The notes under the pieces: model-generated
Told to the model about the DNA's origin: nothing
Databases searched by the model: none
What the model saw: only the letters and a program-made list of their open reading frames with translations
Made by a program: the position numbers and the translations under genes
From: Microbacterium sp. AK031
GTDB lineage: Bacteria; Actinomycetota; Actinomycetes; Actinomycetales; Microbacteriaceae
DNA length: 64,000 bases
Assembly (NCBI RefSeq): GCF_024807145.1
Contig: NZ_JANUCA010000001.1
Location: forward strand, 124,001 to 188,000
Direction of reading: 5' to 3'
Shown: positions 36,145-45,236 of the stretch, piece by piece
How positions within the stretch are numbered: the stretch's first letter is position 1
Layout of the letters: every line of letters starts with the position of its first letter

Positions 36145-37640
36145 CGGCTGCTCCAGACGATCTCGGCAGGACGGTGGCCAGCCCATCCTGCGGCTTCCCA
36201 GGCAGCTCCGAGAACGCCGACGCGCTCGCGGAACGACGCCCACTCGCGCGTCTCAGCAGGCGACCACGCGACCTCCGCGATCGCAGCGACGCGCGGGAAG
36301 ATCAGCTGATCGATGTCATTCAGCGTCTCTATGGTCTCCGACCACAGCGGACCCTCGACGCCGAGGATAGCCTCAGCGGGCAGACCATCGACGATGGCGG
36401 TCGGCTCCCACTCGTAAGCCGTCTGCAGGTCGATCAACGCCGCCCAATCGAGTCCGAGCGGGAAATCGGCGTCGTACTTCTGGTCGAGGTACGCGGTGTT
36501 CGAAGGCGACATGATGACGGAGCCACCGCGCTCGGCGAAGCGGCGCGCATGGTCGGCGTGCGCCCCCGACGGGGTCGTGCTGCCCCAGTACTGGCCGATC
36601 GTGCCTTCGGCGACCTCGGCTGCGCCCGCCTCGTGCCACGCGATCGGAGTCTTCCCGAGCTCGATGGTGAGAGCGGTGACACGTTCGATGAACGCACCGA
36701 AGTCGGCCTGTGCCGTGCCGAGGCATTCGTCGCCCCCGACGTGGAGATACGGACCAGGGGTGAGCTCGGCGAGCTCGGTGAGCGCATCGCGCAGGAACTC
36801 CCACGTCGCATCATCATGGATCTTCACGGAAGAGTGTCCGACGCCCCAGCCGAGATATGGCTCGCCGGCGACCGGGAGCGGCTGGGAGAGCGCTTCCGCC
36901 TGGGCGAGGAGTCCATCGTTCATCACCGGCTCCTCGACGATCTCGGGATAGGCCAGGCCGATCGCGTGCGTGTGCCCCGGCAGATCGATCTCCGGCACCA
37001 CGACCATGTGGTGCGCGGCGGCGTAGCGCACGATCTCGCGGAAGTCGTCCTTCGTGTAGTACCCGCCTTGGCGGCCCAGAGCTGCCGTCGTGGAGCTGCG
37101 CTCGGCGAGCAGCGGGCGGCTGTCGATCTGCAGTCGCCAGCCTTGATCGTCGGTGAGGTGCAGGTGCAGCCGATTGAACTTGAGCGACGACGCGCGGTCG
37201 ATGAACGCTTTGACGGTGTCGACGTCGAAGAAGGTGCGGGCGACGTCGAGCATGACGCCGCGGTAGGCGAAGCGCGGGGCATCGTCGATCTCGGCGTGGG
37301 GGAGCACCCACGCCTCACCGTCGGTCACGAGCAGCTGACGCAGAGTCTGGACGGCGTAGAAGAGGCCGGCCTCGTCGCCCTCGAGCTGAGCCGTCTCGCC
37401 GACGCGCAACGTGTACTGCTCGCTCTGGCGCGCGGTTCGGCGCACGACGATGTCACCCGGCCGAGCCGCATCGACAGCGATCGCGGGGTGCAGTCCCGTA
37501 CGTTCGGCGATTCCGTCGGCGAGGACGGATGCCGCGGCATCCGCTCCCTGCTCGACGATGATGCGGGTGGCCGGCGTCAGCGACAGCGCACCGGTCGACT
37601 CCGTGATGGACGAGGGCAGCGGAACAAGAGGTAGGACCAT
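36141..37640 (-). CDS. Family 20 beta-N-acetylhexosaminidase
   Basis: A 499-residue glycosidase that releases terminal N-acetylglucosamine by substrate-assisted catalysis. An N-terminal GH20b-type alpha/beta domain (about 1-120) precedes the barrel. Visible marks are YRGVMLDVARTFF near 127, LHLTDDQGW near 165 and the catalytic Asp-Glu in HVGGDEC near 297. No signal peptide, so it acts in the cytoplasm on imported oligosaccharides. ATG at 37640 is favoured over a TTG six bases upstream, because TAGGTT lies exactly six bases before it. It is the second GH20 in the window. Confidence 0.92.
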   Translation of the reverse strand: MVLPLVPLPSSITESTGALSLTPATRIIVEQGADAAASVLADGIAERTGLHPAIAVDAARPGDIVVRRTARQSEQYTLRVGETAQLEGDEAGLFYAVQTLRQLLVTDGEAWVLPHAEIDDAPRFAYRGVMLDVARTFFDVDTVKAFIDRASSLKFNRLHLHLTDDQGWRLQIDSRPLLAERSSTTAALGRQGGYYTKDDFREIVRYAAAHHMVVVPEIDLPGHTHAIGLAYPEIVEEPVMNDGLLAQAEALSQPLPVAGEPYLGWGVGHSSVKIHDDATWEFLRDALTELAELTPGPYLHVGGDECLGTAQADFGAFIERVTALTIELGKTPIAWHEAGAAEVAEGTIGQYWGSTTPSGAHADHARRFAERGGSVIMSPSNTAYLDQKYDADFPLGLDWAALIDLQTAYEWEPTAIVDGLPAEAILGVEGPLWSETIETLNDIDQLIFPRVAAIAEVAWSPAETREWASFRERVGVLGAAWEAAGWAGHRPAEIVWSSR

Positions 37641-37646
37641 GAACAA

Positions 37647-37652
37647 AACCTA
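37647..37652 (-). promoter_or_regulatory. Probable -10 box (TAGGTT) for the leaderless GH20-nagA operon
   Basis: On the minus strand TAGGTT-TTGTTC-ATG. The six-base spacer TTGTTC equals the first six bases of the ROK-type operator at 27450. GGTAGG and CCTACC flank this site as an additional short inverted repeat. Confidence 0.45.
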
Positions 37653-37710
37653 CCGCGCGACGACCAGCGCGGCCAGGGCTGCGGGCTACTCTGGGGCGTC
37701 GGGATTCCGC

Positions 37711-37716
37711 TATGCT
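37711..37716 (+). promoter_or_regulatory. -10 box (TATGCT) for the riboswitch-glyA transcript
   Basis: TATGCT lies immediately before the riboswitch stem, placing the start of transcription at about 37722. No good -35 is visible. Confidence 0.45.
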
Positions 37717-37718
37717 CG

Positions 37719-37792
37719 AACGGTCGCGACTGGCGTCTGGGTGGGTCACCACCGGGGAGCGACCGTTACGGAATTCGACCGCGCGCCTGGGC
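37719..37792 (+). ncRNA. ZTP riboswitch (pfl motif) upstream of glyA
   Basis: The conserved pieces occur in the right order. P1 is AACGGTCGC (37719-37727) with GCGACCGTT (37759-37767), nine perfect pairs. The junction GACTGGCG follows. P2 is GGTGG/CCACC, then CCGGGGAGCGACC, and the 3' part ends CGCGCCTGGGC. GGCG (37732-37735) can pair with CGCC (37784-37787) as the known pseudoknot. This RNA binds ZTP/ZMP, which accumulates when folate one-carbon units run short, and switches on glyA and folate genes. The expression platform before the glyA ribosome binding site is not clear. Confidence 0.85.
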
Positions 37793-37843
37793 CGATGACA
37801 TCCATCACCGATGACATTTCATTCCGCAACGAAAGAGGACGAC

Positions 37844-39118
37844 ATGACCGATCCGTACTTCAACGCCCCGCTCTCCGAGGTCGACCCAGAGATCGCAGAG
37901 GTCCTCGACCGGGAGCTGAACCGTCAGCGCACGTTCCTCGAGATGATCGCATCCGAGAACTTCGTGCCCGTCTCCGTGTTGCAATCGCAGGGCTCGGTGC
38001 TCACGAACAAGTACGCCGAGGGCTACCCTGGTCGCCGCTACTACGGCGGCTGCGAAGAGGTCGATGTCGCAGAGTCCCTTGCCATCGAGCGGGTCAAAGC
38101 CCTCTTCGGCGCCGAGTTCGCGAACGTCCAGCCGCATTCCGGCGCCACCGCCAACGCCGCAGTGCTGCACGCGATCGCCCGCCCCGGCGACACGCTGCTC
38201 GGCCTGTCGCTCGACCACGGCGGCCACCTCACGCACGGCATGAAGATCAACTTCTCCGGCCGTCTGTATGACATCGTCGCCTACGGGGTGAACCCCGAGA
38301 CCTCGCTCGTCGACATGGACGAGGTGCGTCGCCTGGCCATCGAGCACAAGCCGAAGGTCATCATCGCCGGATGGTCGGCGTACCCGCGCCACCTCGACTT
38401 CGCGAAGTTCCGCGAGATCGCCGATGAGGTCGGCGCGCTCCTCTGGGTCGACATGGCGCACTTCGCCGGTCTCGTCGCCGCAGGCGTGCACCCCAGCCCC
38501 GTCCCGCACGCGCATGTCGTCTCCTCGACGGTTCACAAGACGATCGGCGGCCCCCGCTCCGGCTTCATCCTCACCAATGACGCCGACCTCGCCAAGAAGA
38601 TCAACTCCGCCGTCTTCCCGGGTCAGCAGGGCGGCCCGCTCATGCACGTGATCGCCGCCAAGGCGACCGCGTTCAAGCTCGCAGCGACACCCGAGTTCAA
38701 GGACCGTCAGGTGCGCACGATCAGCGGCGCTCATATCCTCGCCGATCGGCTCACGCAGCAGGACGTCGCGGACGCGCAGATCAAGGTGCGCTCCGGCGGC
38801 ACCGACGTGCACCTCGTGCTCGTCGACCTGCGCGATGCGGCGATCGACGGCAAGCAGGCAGAGGATCTCCTGCACGACATCCACATCACCGTGAACCGCA
38901 ACGCCGTCCCGAACGACCCTCGTCCGCCCATGGTCACCTCGGGTCTGCGCATCGGCACCTCGGCGCTGGCGACGCGTGGATTCGGCGACGCCGAGTTCAC
39001 CGAGGTAGCCGACATCATCGCCCTGGCGTTGCAGCCCGGGGCGGACGTCGCTGCGCTGAAGGCGCGTGTCGATGCGCTCGCCGGTGCCTTCCCGCTCTAC
39101 CCGGAGCTGCAGCAGTGA
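37844..39118 (+). CDS. glyA: Serine hydroxymethyltransferase
   Basis: A PLP enzyme that turns serine and tetrahydrofolate into glycine and methylene-tetrahydrofolate, the main one-carbon source. The 424-residue protein has IASENFVP near 33, [14 protein letters not shown] near 60, [14 protein letters not shown] near 205 and the PLP Lys in [13 protein letters not shown] near 235. GAGGA lies five bases before ATG 37844, which is the usual start for this family, rather than the in-frame ATG 33 bases upstream. It is controlled by the ZTP riboswitch and translationally coupled to folD. Confidence 0.97.
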   Translation: MTDPYFNAPLSEVDPEIAEVLDRELNRQRTFLEMIASENFVPVSVLQSQGSVLTNKYAEGYPGRRYYGGCEEVDVAESLAIERVKALFGAEFANVQPHSGATANAAVLHAIARPGDTLLGLSLDHGGHLTHGMKINFSGRLYDIVAYGVNPETSLVDMDEVRRLAIEHKPKVIIAGWSAYPRHLDFAKFREIADEVGALLWVDMAHFAGLVAAGVHPSPVPHAHVVSSTVHKTIGGPRSGFILTNDADLAKKINSAVFPGQQGGPLMHVIAAKATAFKLAATPEFKDRQVRTISGAHILADRLTQQDVADAQIKVRSGGTDVHLVLVDLRDAAIDGKQAEDLLHDIHITVNRNAVPNDPRPPMVTSGLRIGTSALATRGFGDAEFTEVADIIALALQPGADVAALKARVDALAGAFPLYPELQQ

Positions 39119-40002
39119 CCGCTGTCGTCCTCGATGGCAAGGCCGCGGCCGCGGCGATCAAGAGCGAGTTGACCGAACGGGTCGCAGCGCTGCGCGAACG
39201 CGGCATCGTCCCCGGCATCGCCACGGTTCTCGTCGGCGCGGATCCGGCATCCCAGTTGTATGTGGGGATGAAGCACCGGCAGTCCGAGGCGATCGGGATG
39301 AACTCGATCCAGCGTGAACTGCCCGCCGACGCCACGCAGGAGCAGGTCGAGGCATTGATCGACGAGCTCAACGCCGACCCGACGTGCCACGGCTACATCG
39401 TGCAGCTGCCGTTGCCGAAGCACATCGACACCGACGCCATCCTCGAGCGCATCGATCCGGACAAGGATGCCGACGGCCTGCATCCGACCAACCTCGGCCG
39501 GTTGGTACTGAACGTCAACGGGCCGATCCACACCCCGCTGCCGTGCACGCCTCGCGGCGTCATCGAGCTGCTGCTGCGCAACGACTACGACCTCAAGGGA
39601 AAGCATGTCGTGGTCGTCGGCCGCGGTGTCACGATCGGCCGCTCGATCGGGTTGCTGCTGACGCGCCGCGAGCTGAACGCCACCGTCACTCTCACTCACA
39701 CCGGCACGGTCGACATGCCGAAGTACCTCCGCGAGGCGGACGTCATCGTCGCCGCGGCCGGCGTCAAGCACCTCATCCGTGCGGAGGACGTCAAGCCGGG
39801 CGCCGCGGTGCTGGACGTCGGAGTCACCCGTGAGGACGCCCCGGAGGGCGGCAAGTCGAAGGTGTTCGGCGATGTGCACCCGGATGTCGCATCCGTCGCC
39901 GGTTTCATCTCGCCGAACCCCGGCGGCGTCGGTCCGATGACCGTCGCGCTGCTCATGACGAACGTCGTCGAAGCCGCCGAACGGCTCGCGAGCGAGCGCT
40001 GA
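39115..40002 (+). CDS. folD: Methylene-THF dehydrogenase / methenyl-THF cyclohydrolase
   Basis: FolD converts methylene-THF to 10-formyl-THF using NADP, supplying PurN and PurH. The 295-residue protein shows the catalytic Tyr-Lys in QLYVGMKHR near 45, IVQLPLPKH near 97 and the dinucleotide site [14 protein letters not shown] near 160. The Gly in GRGVTIG, where many FolD proteins have Ser, is normal in Actinobacteria. The start GTG overlaps the glyA stop by four bases, so both respond to the same riboswitch. Confidence 0.96.
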   Translation: MTAVVLDGKAAAAAIKSELTERVAALRERGIVPGIATVLVGADPASQLYVGMKHRQSEAIGMNSIQRELPADATQEQVEALIDELNADPTCHGYIVQLPLPKHIDTDAILERIDPDKDADGLHPTNLGRLVLNVNGPIHTPLPCTPRGVIELLLRNDYDLKGKHVVVVGRGVTIGRSIGLLLTRRELNATVTLTHTGTVDMPKYLREADVIVAAAGVKHLIRAEDVKPGAAVLDVGVTREDAPEGGKSKVFGDVHPDVASVAGFISPNPGGVGPMTVALLMTNVVEAAERLASER

Positions 40003-40003
40003 G

Positions 40004-40570
40004 CTACAGTTCGGCCAGCATCCGCCGCTGCTCGGGAGTGAGCCCGTCGTTCAGGTCTTCCCGGGCGGCGCCGGTCGCGGCGGTCTGCGTGCCGGATGCC
40101 GTGGCATCCGACGTCCGGGCCGTCGAGGTACGACCGCCTTTCACTTTGGACTGCACCGTGTCGAACACCGCGCCCGCTCGCGCTTCGATCCGGTCATCGA
40201 CCAGATCGTAGATGACCCAGGCGATCAGCAGGTACAGCGGCGGCAGCACGTAGCCCCAGAACCAGCCGCGCACGTCGACGCCGCTGAGCCACACCGTCAG
40301 AACCCAGACGATCAGCTCGACGATGAAGACCAGCACGTACCGGACGACCTTCTCGCCGACCCTCGTGCGGGTCTGCGCCGACTTCGAGGCCGCCCCGCGG
40401 AACGCCTTGAGCAGCGTCGGCTTGAGCGCGAGCGTGGCCGCAGTGAGGATCACGGCAGCCCACAGTGCATTCCATCCGACACTGACGCTTGACATGAGCA
40501 GGCCGATGAGCAGCAGCACCACGACGTTGAACACGTACAGGGAGACGGCGCGGACGATCCAGTTCTTCAT
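40004..40570 (-). CDS. Uncharacterised membrane protein with cytoplasmic tail
   Basis: I do not recognise a functional family. The 188-residue product has four predicted helices (about residues 8-28, 33-50, 75-97 and 103-122) and a polar Thr/Ala-rich C-terminal tail ending LTPEQRRMLAEL. The leaderless layout TAGGCT plus six bases precedes the ATG. It converges with folD, with one base between the stop codons. Confidence 0.65.
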   Translation of the reverse strand: MKNWIVRAVSLYVFNVVVLLLIGLLMSSVSVGWNALWAAVILTAATLALKPTLLKAFRGAASKSAQTRTRVGEKVVRYVLVFIVELIVWVLTVWLSGVDVRGWFWGYVLPPLYLLIAWVIYDLVDDRIEARAGAVFDTVQSKVKGGRTSTARTSDATASGTQTAATGAAREDLNDGLTPEQRRMLAEL

Positions 40571-40576
40571 GTCGTC

Positions 40577-40582
40577 AGCCTA
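40577..40582 (-). promoter_or_regulatory. Probable -10 box (TAGGCT) for a leaderless membrane-protein gene
   Basis: TAGGCT-GACGAC-ATG on the minus strand, with no ribosome binding site. Confidence 0.5.
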
Positions 40583-40616
40583 AGGCGATGCGTCGCCGCG
40601 GGGGAAGAAACGGCGG

Positions 40617-41339
40617 TCAGCCGGTGAGGCCCGGCGCGTCTACCCCGACGATGCGCGCGTGCTCATCGAAGCGGAAGGTGGCCGAGCCGGAGGCGTCGGT
40701 GACGATCGCGCCGCTGAAGGCCTCATCGGTCCACTGCAGATTCCACCCGGCCAGTCGCGCGGCATCCCACACGGACGAGCGCGCGTCGCTCAGAGCGAGT
40801 TCCGACAGGATGCGGGGTGCGGAGATGACAGCATCGCGCACCGTGAGCGGTGCGAGCGGCGCGTCCAGTACGAACACGGCCCGAGTCCCGCCGCCGATCG
40901 GTGCTGAGTAGTACGGGGAGCGACCCGTGATCTCCACGGCCACTGCCCCGATCTGGTGCGCGGCCTGCTCAATCCAATTGTCGAGATCTGCGCCGGTGTC
41001 GGCAGGGAATGGCAGCTCCTGCTGGCCGAGCTCGGCGATGCCGTACTGGGTGCCGTAGTCGCGCAGCTGTGCGGCGATCCCCTGCGCGTCGCCCTGGGGG
41101 TGAGCCCATGCCCACAGCAGCGATCGCGGGCCCGGTGCGATCGTCGCGATCAGGTGGGGGCGGGTCACCAGCTGATGCGAAGGATTCGAGTTCGACGTGA
41201 AGGTGAGGGTGCCTGCGGCCATGTCGGCGTCCCAGCGGTGTTCGCCGAGCGCATCGACGGCCGTGGTGAGTGCGTCCTGGCGGAGTGCGGCGAAGAATGC
41301 TGCGCGGTCGGCGAGAGGCTGCAGGGCTGCGAAGGTCAT
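40617..41339 (-). CDS. Uncharacterised cytoplasmic protein (DUF6882-like)
   Basis: A 240-residue soluble protein without signal peptide, Cys-poor, with a repeated alternation of short helices and strands. Segments such as TSNPSHQLVTRPHLIATIAPG (broken here by turns) and SLLWAWAHPQGD fit the DUF6882 family found in many Actinobacteria. No activity is known. The ATG at 41339 has CAGACT six bases upstream. An upstream in-frame extension is not supported. A short perfect inverted repeat lies a few bases further upstream. Confidence 0.65.
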   Translation of the reverse strand: MTFAALQPLADRAAFFAALRQDALTTAVDALGEHRWDADMAAGTLTFTSNSNPSHQLVTRPHLIATIAPGPRSLLWAWAHPQGDAQGIAAQLRDYGTQYGIAELGQQELPFPADTGADLDNWIEQAAHQIGAVAVEITGRSPYYSAPIGGGTRAVFVLDAPLAPLTVRDAVISAPRILSELALSDARSSVWDAARLAGWNLQWTDEAFSGAIVTDASGSATFRFDEHARIVGVDAPGLTG

Positions 41340-41345
41340 GGTCCC

Positions 41346-41351
41346 AGTCTG
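41346..41351 (-). promoter_or_regulatory. Possible -10 box (CAGACT) for the DUF6882-like gene
   Basis: CAGACT-GGGACC-ATG on the minus strand. The first base deviates from TAnnnT. Confidence 0.3.
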
Positions 41352-41355
41352 GCCT

Positions 41356-41371
41356 GGAATCCTATGATTCC
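41356..41371. promoter_or_regulatory. Inverted repeat GGAATC-N4-GATTCC near the promoter
   Basis: GGAATC and GATTCC are perfect six-base arms around four bases, directly upstream of the possible -10 box. It may be an operator. Confidence 0.3.
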
Positions 41372-41402
41372 GCCACCTGCGCCGCGCCACGAAGAGCAAG
41401 CC

Positions 41403-41458
41403 CGCCCGCCATCGACCCGGTACGAAACGGGGTCGTGTGCGTCGACGACGAGCGGGCG
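41403..41458. terminator. Nested stem-loop after xylB
   Basis: An outer stem (CGCCCGC at 41403-41409 with GCGGGCG at 41452-41458) encloses an inner stem (CGACCC at 41413-41418 with GGGTCG at 41430-41435). The outer arm lies a few bases after the xylB stop on the minus strand. Confidence 0.45.
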
Positions 41459-41463
41459 AGTGG

Positions 41464-42897
41464 TCAGGGCAGGCGGGCGGTGTACTGCTCGCGGATGACC
41501 GCTCGCGTGTCAGCCTCGAAGCGGGTGGTGACCTCCACCGGCCACTCGGGTGCGGTGCCGCGGAGTCCCCAGGCGGCCTGCACAGCCGCTCCGAGAGCCA
41601 CGTACTCGCCCGGTGCCGGCACTACCACAGGTGCGTCGAACACCTGCGCCGCGATGCGCGCCACCGCCTCGCTCTGCGCGGCGCCGCCGACGAGCAGGAT
41701 GCGCTCGGCCGTGACTCCATGGGCGCGGATGCGATCGAGTCCCTCCGCGAGGCCGCACAGGACCCCTTCGATGGCCGCGCGCGCGAGGTTCTCGCGGCTC
41801 GTCGACGTCAGAGTCATGCCGAACAGCGATGCCGTGGCATCCGGGAGGTTGGGCGTGCGCTCGCCTTCGAACCACGGCTGCAGCACGAGGCCATCGGCAC
41901 CGGGCTCTGCGCTCAGAGCGAGTCGGGAGAACTCGGCGTGATCGACACCGAGAAGGGATGCCGTGGCATCCAGCACTCGCGCGGCATTCAGCGTCGCGAC
42001 CAAGGGCAGGAAGCCACCGGCTGCATCCGCGAATCCAGCCACGGTGCCACTCGGATCGGCGACTGCGACGTCCGTCACCGCGAACACCGTGCCGCTGGTG
42101 CCGATCGAGACGCCGATATCTCCGCTTCCCGCGCCCATTCCCAGCGCGGCCGCGGCATTGTCACCCGCACCGGCCGTGACGAGGATGCCATCCTGCCCGG
42201 CGACGTGCTCGGCGGGACCCAGCACTCGCGGCAGCACCACGTCACTCGCGTCTCGGCGCAGTGCGACGGCGAGAAGCTCACGGTCGTACTCGCCTCGAAC
42301 CGAATCGAAGTACCCCGTGCCACTGGCATCGGATCGATCGGTGACGAGTTCGTCGAGCACAGGGCCCAACGGCGAGTCGTCTGCGGGGCCGTAACCACGC
42401 AGACGCCACGTCAGCCAGTCGTGGGGGAGAGCGATCGCCGCGATGCGGGAGGCTTTCTCCGGCTCGGCATCCGCCACCCAGCGCACCTTGCTCGCCGTGA
42501 ATGACGCGACCGGCACGACTCCGGTGCGCTGGGAGTATTCCTCGGCGCCGATCTCGGCGGTCAGTGCGGTCGCGGCATCCGCCGACCTGGTGTCGTTCCA
42601 CAGCAGGGCGGGGCGGATGACGCGACCCTCGGCATCGAGAGCGACCAGACCGTGCTGCTGTCCGCCGATCCCCACGGCGGCCACATCTGCCAGCCCGCCG
42701 GCATCGGCGATGGCGCTGCGCAGTGCGTCCCACCAAGCCGCAGGGTCGACCTCGGTGCCATCAGGGTGACCTGCCCGTCCGGAGCGGATCACCGCTCCGG
42801 ACGAGAGGTCGCGCACGACGACCTTGCAGCTCTGCGTCGACGAGTCGACACCGGCGACGAGCGTCTGCGTGCTGGTCGACATGGTGTTGGTCGGCAC
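41464..42897 (-). CDS. xylB: Xylulokinase
   Basis: Phosphorylates D-xylulose to xylulose 5-phosphate for the pentose phosphate pathway. The FGGY-family protein (477 residues) has the ATP motif [13 protein letters not shown] near 16, [13 protein letters not shown] near 75, the catalytic Asp region LLWNDTRS near 100 and [12 protein letters not shown] near 420. It starts at GTG four bases downstream of the xylA stop; an ATG 15 bases later is possible. Neither has an obvious ribosome binding site, so coupling to xylA is likely. Confidence 0.93.
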   Translation of the reverse strand: MPTNTMSTSTQTLVAGVDSSTQSCKVVVRDLSSGAVIRSGRAGHPDGTEVDPAAWWDALRSAIADAGGLADVAAVGIGGQQHGLVALDAEGRVIRPALLWNDTRSADAATALTAEIGAEEYSQRTGVVPVASFTASKVRWVADAEPEKASRIAAIALPHDWLTWRLRGYGPADDSPLGPVLDELVTDRSDASGTGYFDSVRGEYDRELLAVALRRDASDVVLPRVLGPAEHVAGQDGILVTAGAGDNAAAALGMGAGSGDIGVSIGTSGTVFAVTDVAVADPSGTVAGFADAAGGFLPLVATLNAARVLDATASLLGVDHAEFSRLALSAEPGADGLVLQPWFEGERTPNLPDATASLFGMTLTSTSRENLARAAIEGVLCGLAEGLDRIRAHGVTAERILLVGGAAQSEAVARIAAQVFDAPVVVPAPGEYVALGAAVQAAWGLRGTAPEWPVEVTTRFEADTRAVIREQYTARLP

Positions 42898-42900
42898 AGG

Positions 42901-44088
42901 TCAGCGGGCGCCGAGCAGGTGCTCGGTGGCGAGCTGCTGCAGACGGACGAACCCGAAGCCCTTGCCGCCGAGGTAGGCGTCGGTGTCGAAGTCCTCGAAG
43001 GCGCTGCGGTCGGCGAGGAAGTCGTCGTAGCTCTCGCCGGGGTTCAGGGTCGGCTCGGCGAGCTCGGGGACCTTGGAGGCAGCCAGGGCCTCCTGCACCT
43101 CGGGGTCGGCGCGGAACGCCGCGGCGCGCTCCTTGAGGAGCAGGTAGGTGCGCATGTTCGCGGCTGCGGATTCCCACACGCCGTTCTCGTCTTCCGTGCG
43201 GCTCGGCTTGTAGTCGAAGTGGCGGGGACCGTCGTACGCCGGAACGCCACCGGGGCCGCCGTTCTCGAGCAGATCGACCAGCGCGAATGCGTTGTGCAGG
43301 TCGCCGTGACCGAACACGAGGTCCTGGTCGTACTTGATGCCGCGCTGACCGTTGAGGTCGATGTGGAAGAGCTTCTCGTGGAACAGCGCCTGGGCGATGC
43401 CCGCGGCGAAGTTGAGCCCTGCCATCTGCTCGTGTCCGACCTCGGGGTTCACGCCGAACAGCTCGGGACGTGCGAGCGAGCCGATGAAGGCGATCGCGTG
43501 GCCGAGGGTCGGCAGCAGGATGTCGCCGCGGGGCTCGTTCGGCTTCGGCTCTATCGCGAAGCGGATGTCGTAGCCCTTGTCGGTGACGTAGTCGGCGAGC
43601 AGGTCCACGGACTCGCGGTAGCGCTCGAGGGCCTGGCGCACGTCCTTGGCGGAGTCGTACTCCGCGCCCTCGCGGCCGCCCCACATCACGAAGGTCTTCG
43701 CGCCCAGCTCGGCGCCGAGGTCGAGCTGACGGAACACCTTGCGCAGCGCGTATCGGCGGACGTCACGATCGTTGGACGTGAACCCGCCGTCCTTGAAGAC
43801 CGGCGCGCTGAAGAGGTTCGTGGTGACCATCGGCACGACGAGGCCGGTGTCGGACAGAGCGCCCTTGAGACGGTCGATCTGCTTCTGACGCTCAGCATCG
43901 GTGGAGCCGAAGGCGAACAGGTCGTCGTCGTGGAACGTGAGTCCGTACGCGCCCAGCTCGGCGAGTTTCTCGACTGCGTGCACGACGTCGAGTCGAGGAC
44001 GCGTCGGGCCGCCGAACGGGTCGGTGCCGTTGTAGTCGATGGTCCAGAGACCGAACGAGAACTTGTCTTCACGGGTGGGGGTGGGCAT
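42901..44088 (-). CDS. xylA: Xylose isomerase
   Basis: Isomerises D-xylose to D-xylulose with two divalent metals. The 395-residue length and sequence are of the actinobacterial (class I) type. The catalytic His is in LTFHDDDLF near 54, metal ligands are in [12 protein letters not shown] near 181, [11 protein letters not shown] near 217 and [16 protein letters not shown] near 245-257, and the last ligand in FDYKPSR near 290. AGAGGAG lies seven bases before the ATG. An operator-like inverted repeat lies upstream. The operon is xylA-xylB. Confidence 0.97.
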   Translation of the reverse strand: MPTPTREDKFSFGLWTIDYNGTDPFGGPTRPRLDVVHAVEKLAELGAYGLTFHDDDLFAFGSTDAERQKQIDRLKGALSDTGLVVPMVTTNLFSAPVFKDGGFTSNDRDVRRYALRKVFRQLDLGAELGAKTFVMWGGREGAEYDSAKDVRQALERYRESVDLLADYVTDKGYDIRFAIEPKPNEPRGDILLPTLGHAIAFIGSLARPELFGVNPEVGHEQMAGLNFAAGIAQALFHEKLFHIDLNGQRGIKYDQDLVFGHGDLHNAFALVDLLENGGPGGVPAYDGPRHFDYKPSRTEDENGVWESAAANMRTYLLLKERAAAFRADPEVQEALAASKVPELAEPTLNPGESYDDFLADRSAFEDFDTDAYLGGKGFGFVRLQQLATEHLLGAR

Positions 44089-44117
44089 GGCTGCTCCTCT
44101 GCAGGCGAAGTGAGAAA

Positions 44118-44142
44118 TATAAGTTGTGTTTCACAACATATA
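44118..44142 (-). promoter_or_regulatory. Operator upstream of xylA
   Basis: TATAAGTTGTG (44118-44128) and CACAACATATA (44132-44142) match at ten of eleven positions around TTT. On the minus strand it overlaps TATATT, the likely -10 box of xylA. Its shape differs from the LacI-type operator 1.1 kb away and is closer to ROK XylR operators. Confidence 0.6.
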
Positions 44143-44192
44143 GCATGCGATGGCGGTTCGCAATCGACGCCGCGCAACGCGACGCTGTGTCG

Positions 44193-45191
44193 TCAGGATC
44201 GCGGCGGCGCGGTGGATTCGCGGACCACGAGGGTCGTCGCCATCTGCACGGGCTGGGGCTCAGCGCCCTGCAGGATGTCGAGAAGCATCCGCACTGCCGC
44301 CGCACCCATCTCGGGCAGCGGCTGGCGCACTGTCGTGAGCTGGGGCACGTGGGCGGCAGCGTCGATGATGTCGTCGAAGCCGACGACGGAGAGGTCGGTC
44401 GGCACGTGCAGGCCGCGCTCGGATGCGACCCGCATCATCTCGATGGCGGAGAGGTCGTTGGCGGCGAAGACGGCGGTGGCGGGGTCGGAGAGATCGAGGA
44501 TCGCATGCGCGCCGGCCGTCGAGTCGCTGGCTCGGTAGCCGCCGTCGATGACGAGGGCGGGATCGAACGGGATGCCGGATGCCTCCAATGCATCGCGGTA
44601 CCCCTGCTCGCGCTCTCTGGCGGACTCCAGATCGGTTCGTCCGCGGAGGTGGGCGATCCGTCGATGGCCCAGCGAGATGAGATGTTGTGTGGCGGCGCTG
44701 GCGCCTTCCACATTCGCCACGCTCACGGTTGCGGCATCGTCGGCTCCGACGTGCGGGTCGACGGCGACGATCGGCACCGACGTCTCGGACGGTGCGGCCG
44801 TCGGGGTCACGAGGATCGCGCCGTCGATGAGCGTGCCGCCCAGGCGGGACAGCGAGCGACGCTCCCAGCCGAGGTGGCTGCCGGCCGAGACGCTGCCCGC
44901 GTATGCGAGCACGTCGTACTCGGTGTTCTCGAGGGCACCGGACACGCCCCTGAGCAGCTGCAGTGCGAACGGCTCGAACTCGGCGACGAGGACGCCGATC
45001 ACCTGCGTGCGCCGCCGGCGCATGGAAGTGGCGACGATCGAGCTCTCGTACCCGAGGTCGGCGACGACGCTCATCACGTGCGAGAGCGTCTCGGGGGATA
45101 CGCCGTAGCGACCGTTGATGGCTTTCGAGACGGTCGCCACCGAGACTCCGGCAGCGAGGGCGACATCGGTGATCGTGGTCCGGCGGTTCAT
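44193..45191 (-). CDS. LacI family transcriptional regulator
   Basis: A 332-residue repressor. The N-terminal helix-turn-helix and hinge are typical (TITDVALAAGVSVATVSKAI at residues 6-25), followed by a periplasmic-binding-like sugar sensor from about residue 60. It is divergent from the sugar ABC importer operon, and a LacI-type operator lies in the shared intergenic region, so it most likely controls the importer and itself. Xylobiose or another xylo-oligosaccharide is the inferred effector, by analogy with BxlR of Streptomyces. TATCAT lies six bases before the ATG. Confidence 0.9.
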   Translation of the reverse strand: MNRRTTITDVALAAGVSVATVSKAINGRYGVSPETLSHVMSVVADLGYESSIVATSMRRRRTQVIGVLVAEFEPFALQLLRGVSGALENTEYDVLAYAGSVSAGSHLGWERRSLSRLGGTLIDGAILVTPTAAPSETSVPIVAVDPHVGADDAATVSVANVEGASAATQHLISLGHRRIAHLRGRTDLESAREREQGYRDALEASGIPFDPALVIDGGYRASDSTAGAHAILDLSDPATAVFAANDLSAIEMMRVASERGLHVPTDLSVVGFDDIIDAAAHVPQLTTVRQPLPEMGAAAVRMLLDILQGAEPQPVQMATTLVVRESTAPPRS

Positions 45192-45197
45192 GCCCTC

Positions 45198-45203
45198 ATG
45201 ATA
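45198..45203 (-). promoter_or_regulatory. Probable -10 box (TATCAT) for the LacI regulator gene
   Basis: TATCAT-GAGGGC-ATG on the minus strand. The spacer GAGGGC could also act as a very close ribosome binding site. Confidence 0.4.
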
Positions 45204-45216
45204 TCCGGGTTATTGA

Positions 45217-45236
45217 AAACGTTATCGATATCGTTT
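45217..45236. promoter_or_regulatory. LacI-type operator between regulator and sugar importer
   Basis: AAACGTTATC and GATATCGTTT match at eight of ten positions with a central CG. It ends inside the TTGACA at 45235-45240, a perfect -35 for the importer operon; CAGAGT 18 bases later may be the -10. Repressor binding would block polymerase. Confidence 0.65.
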
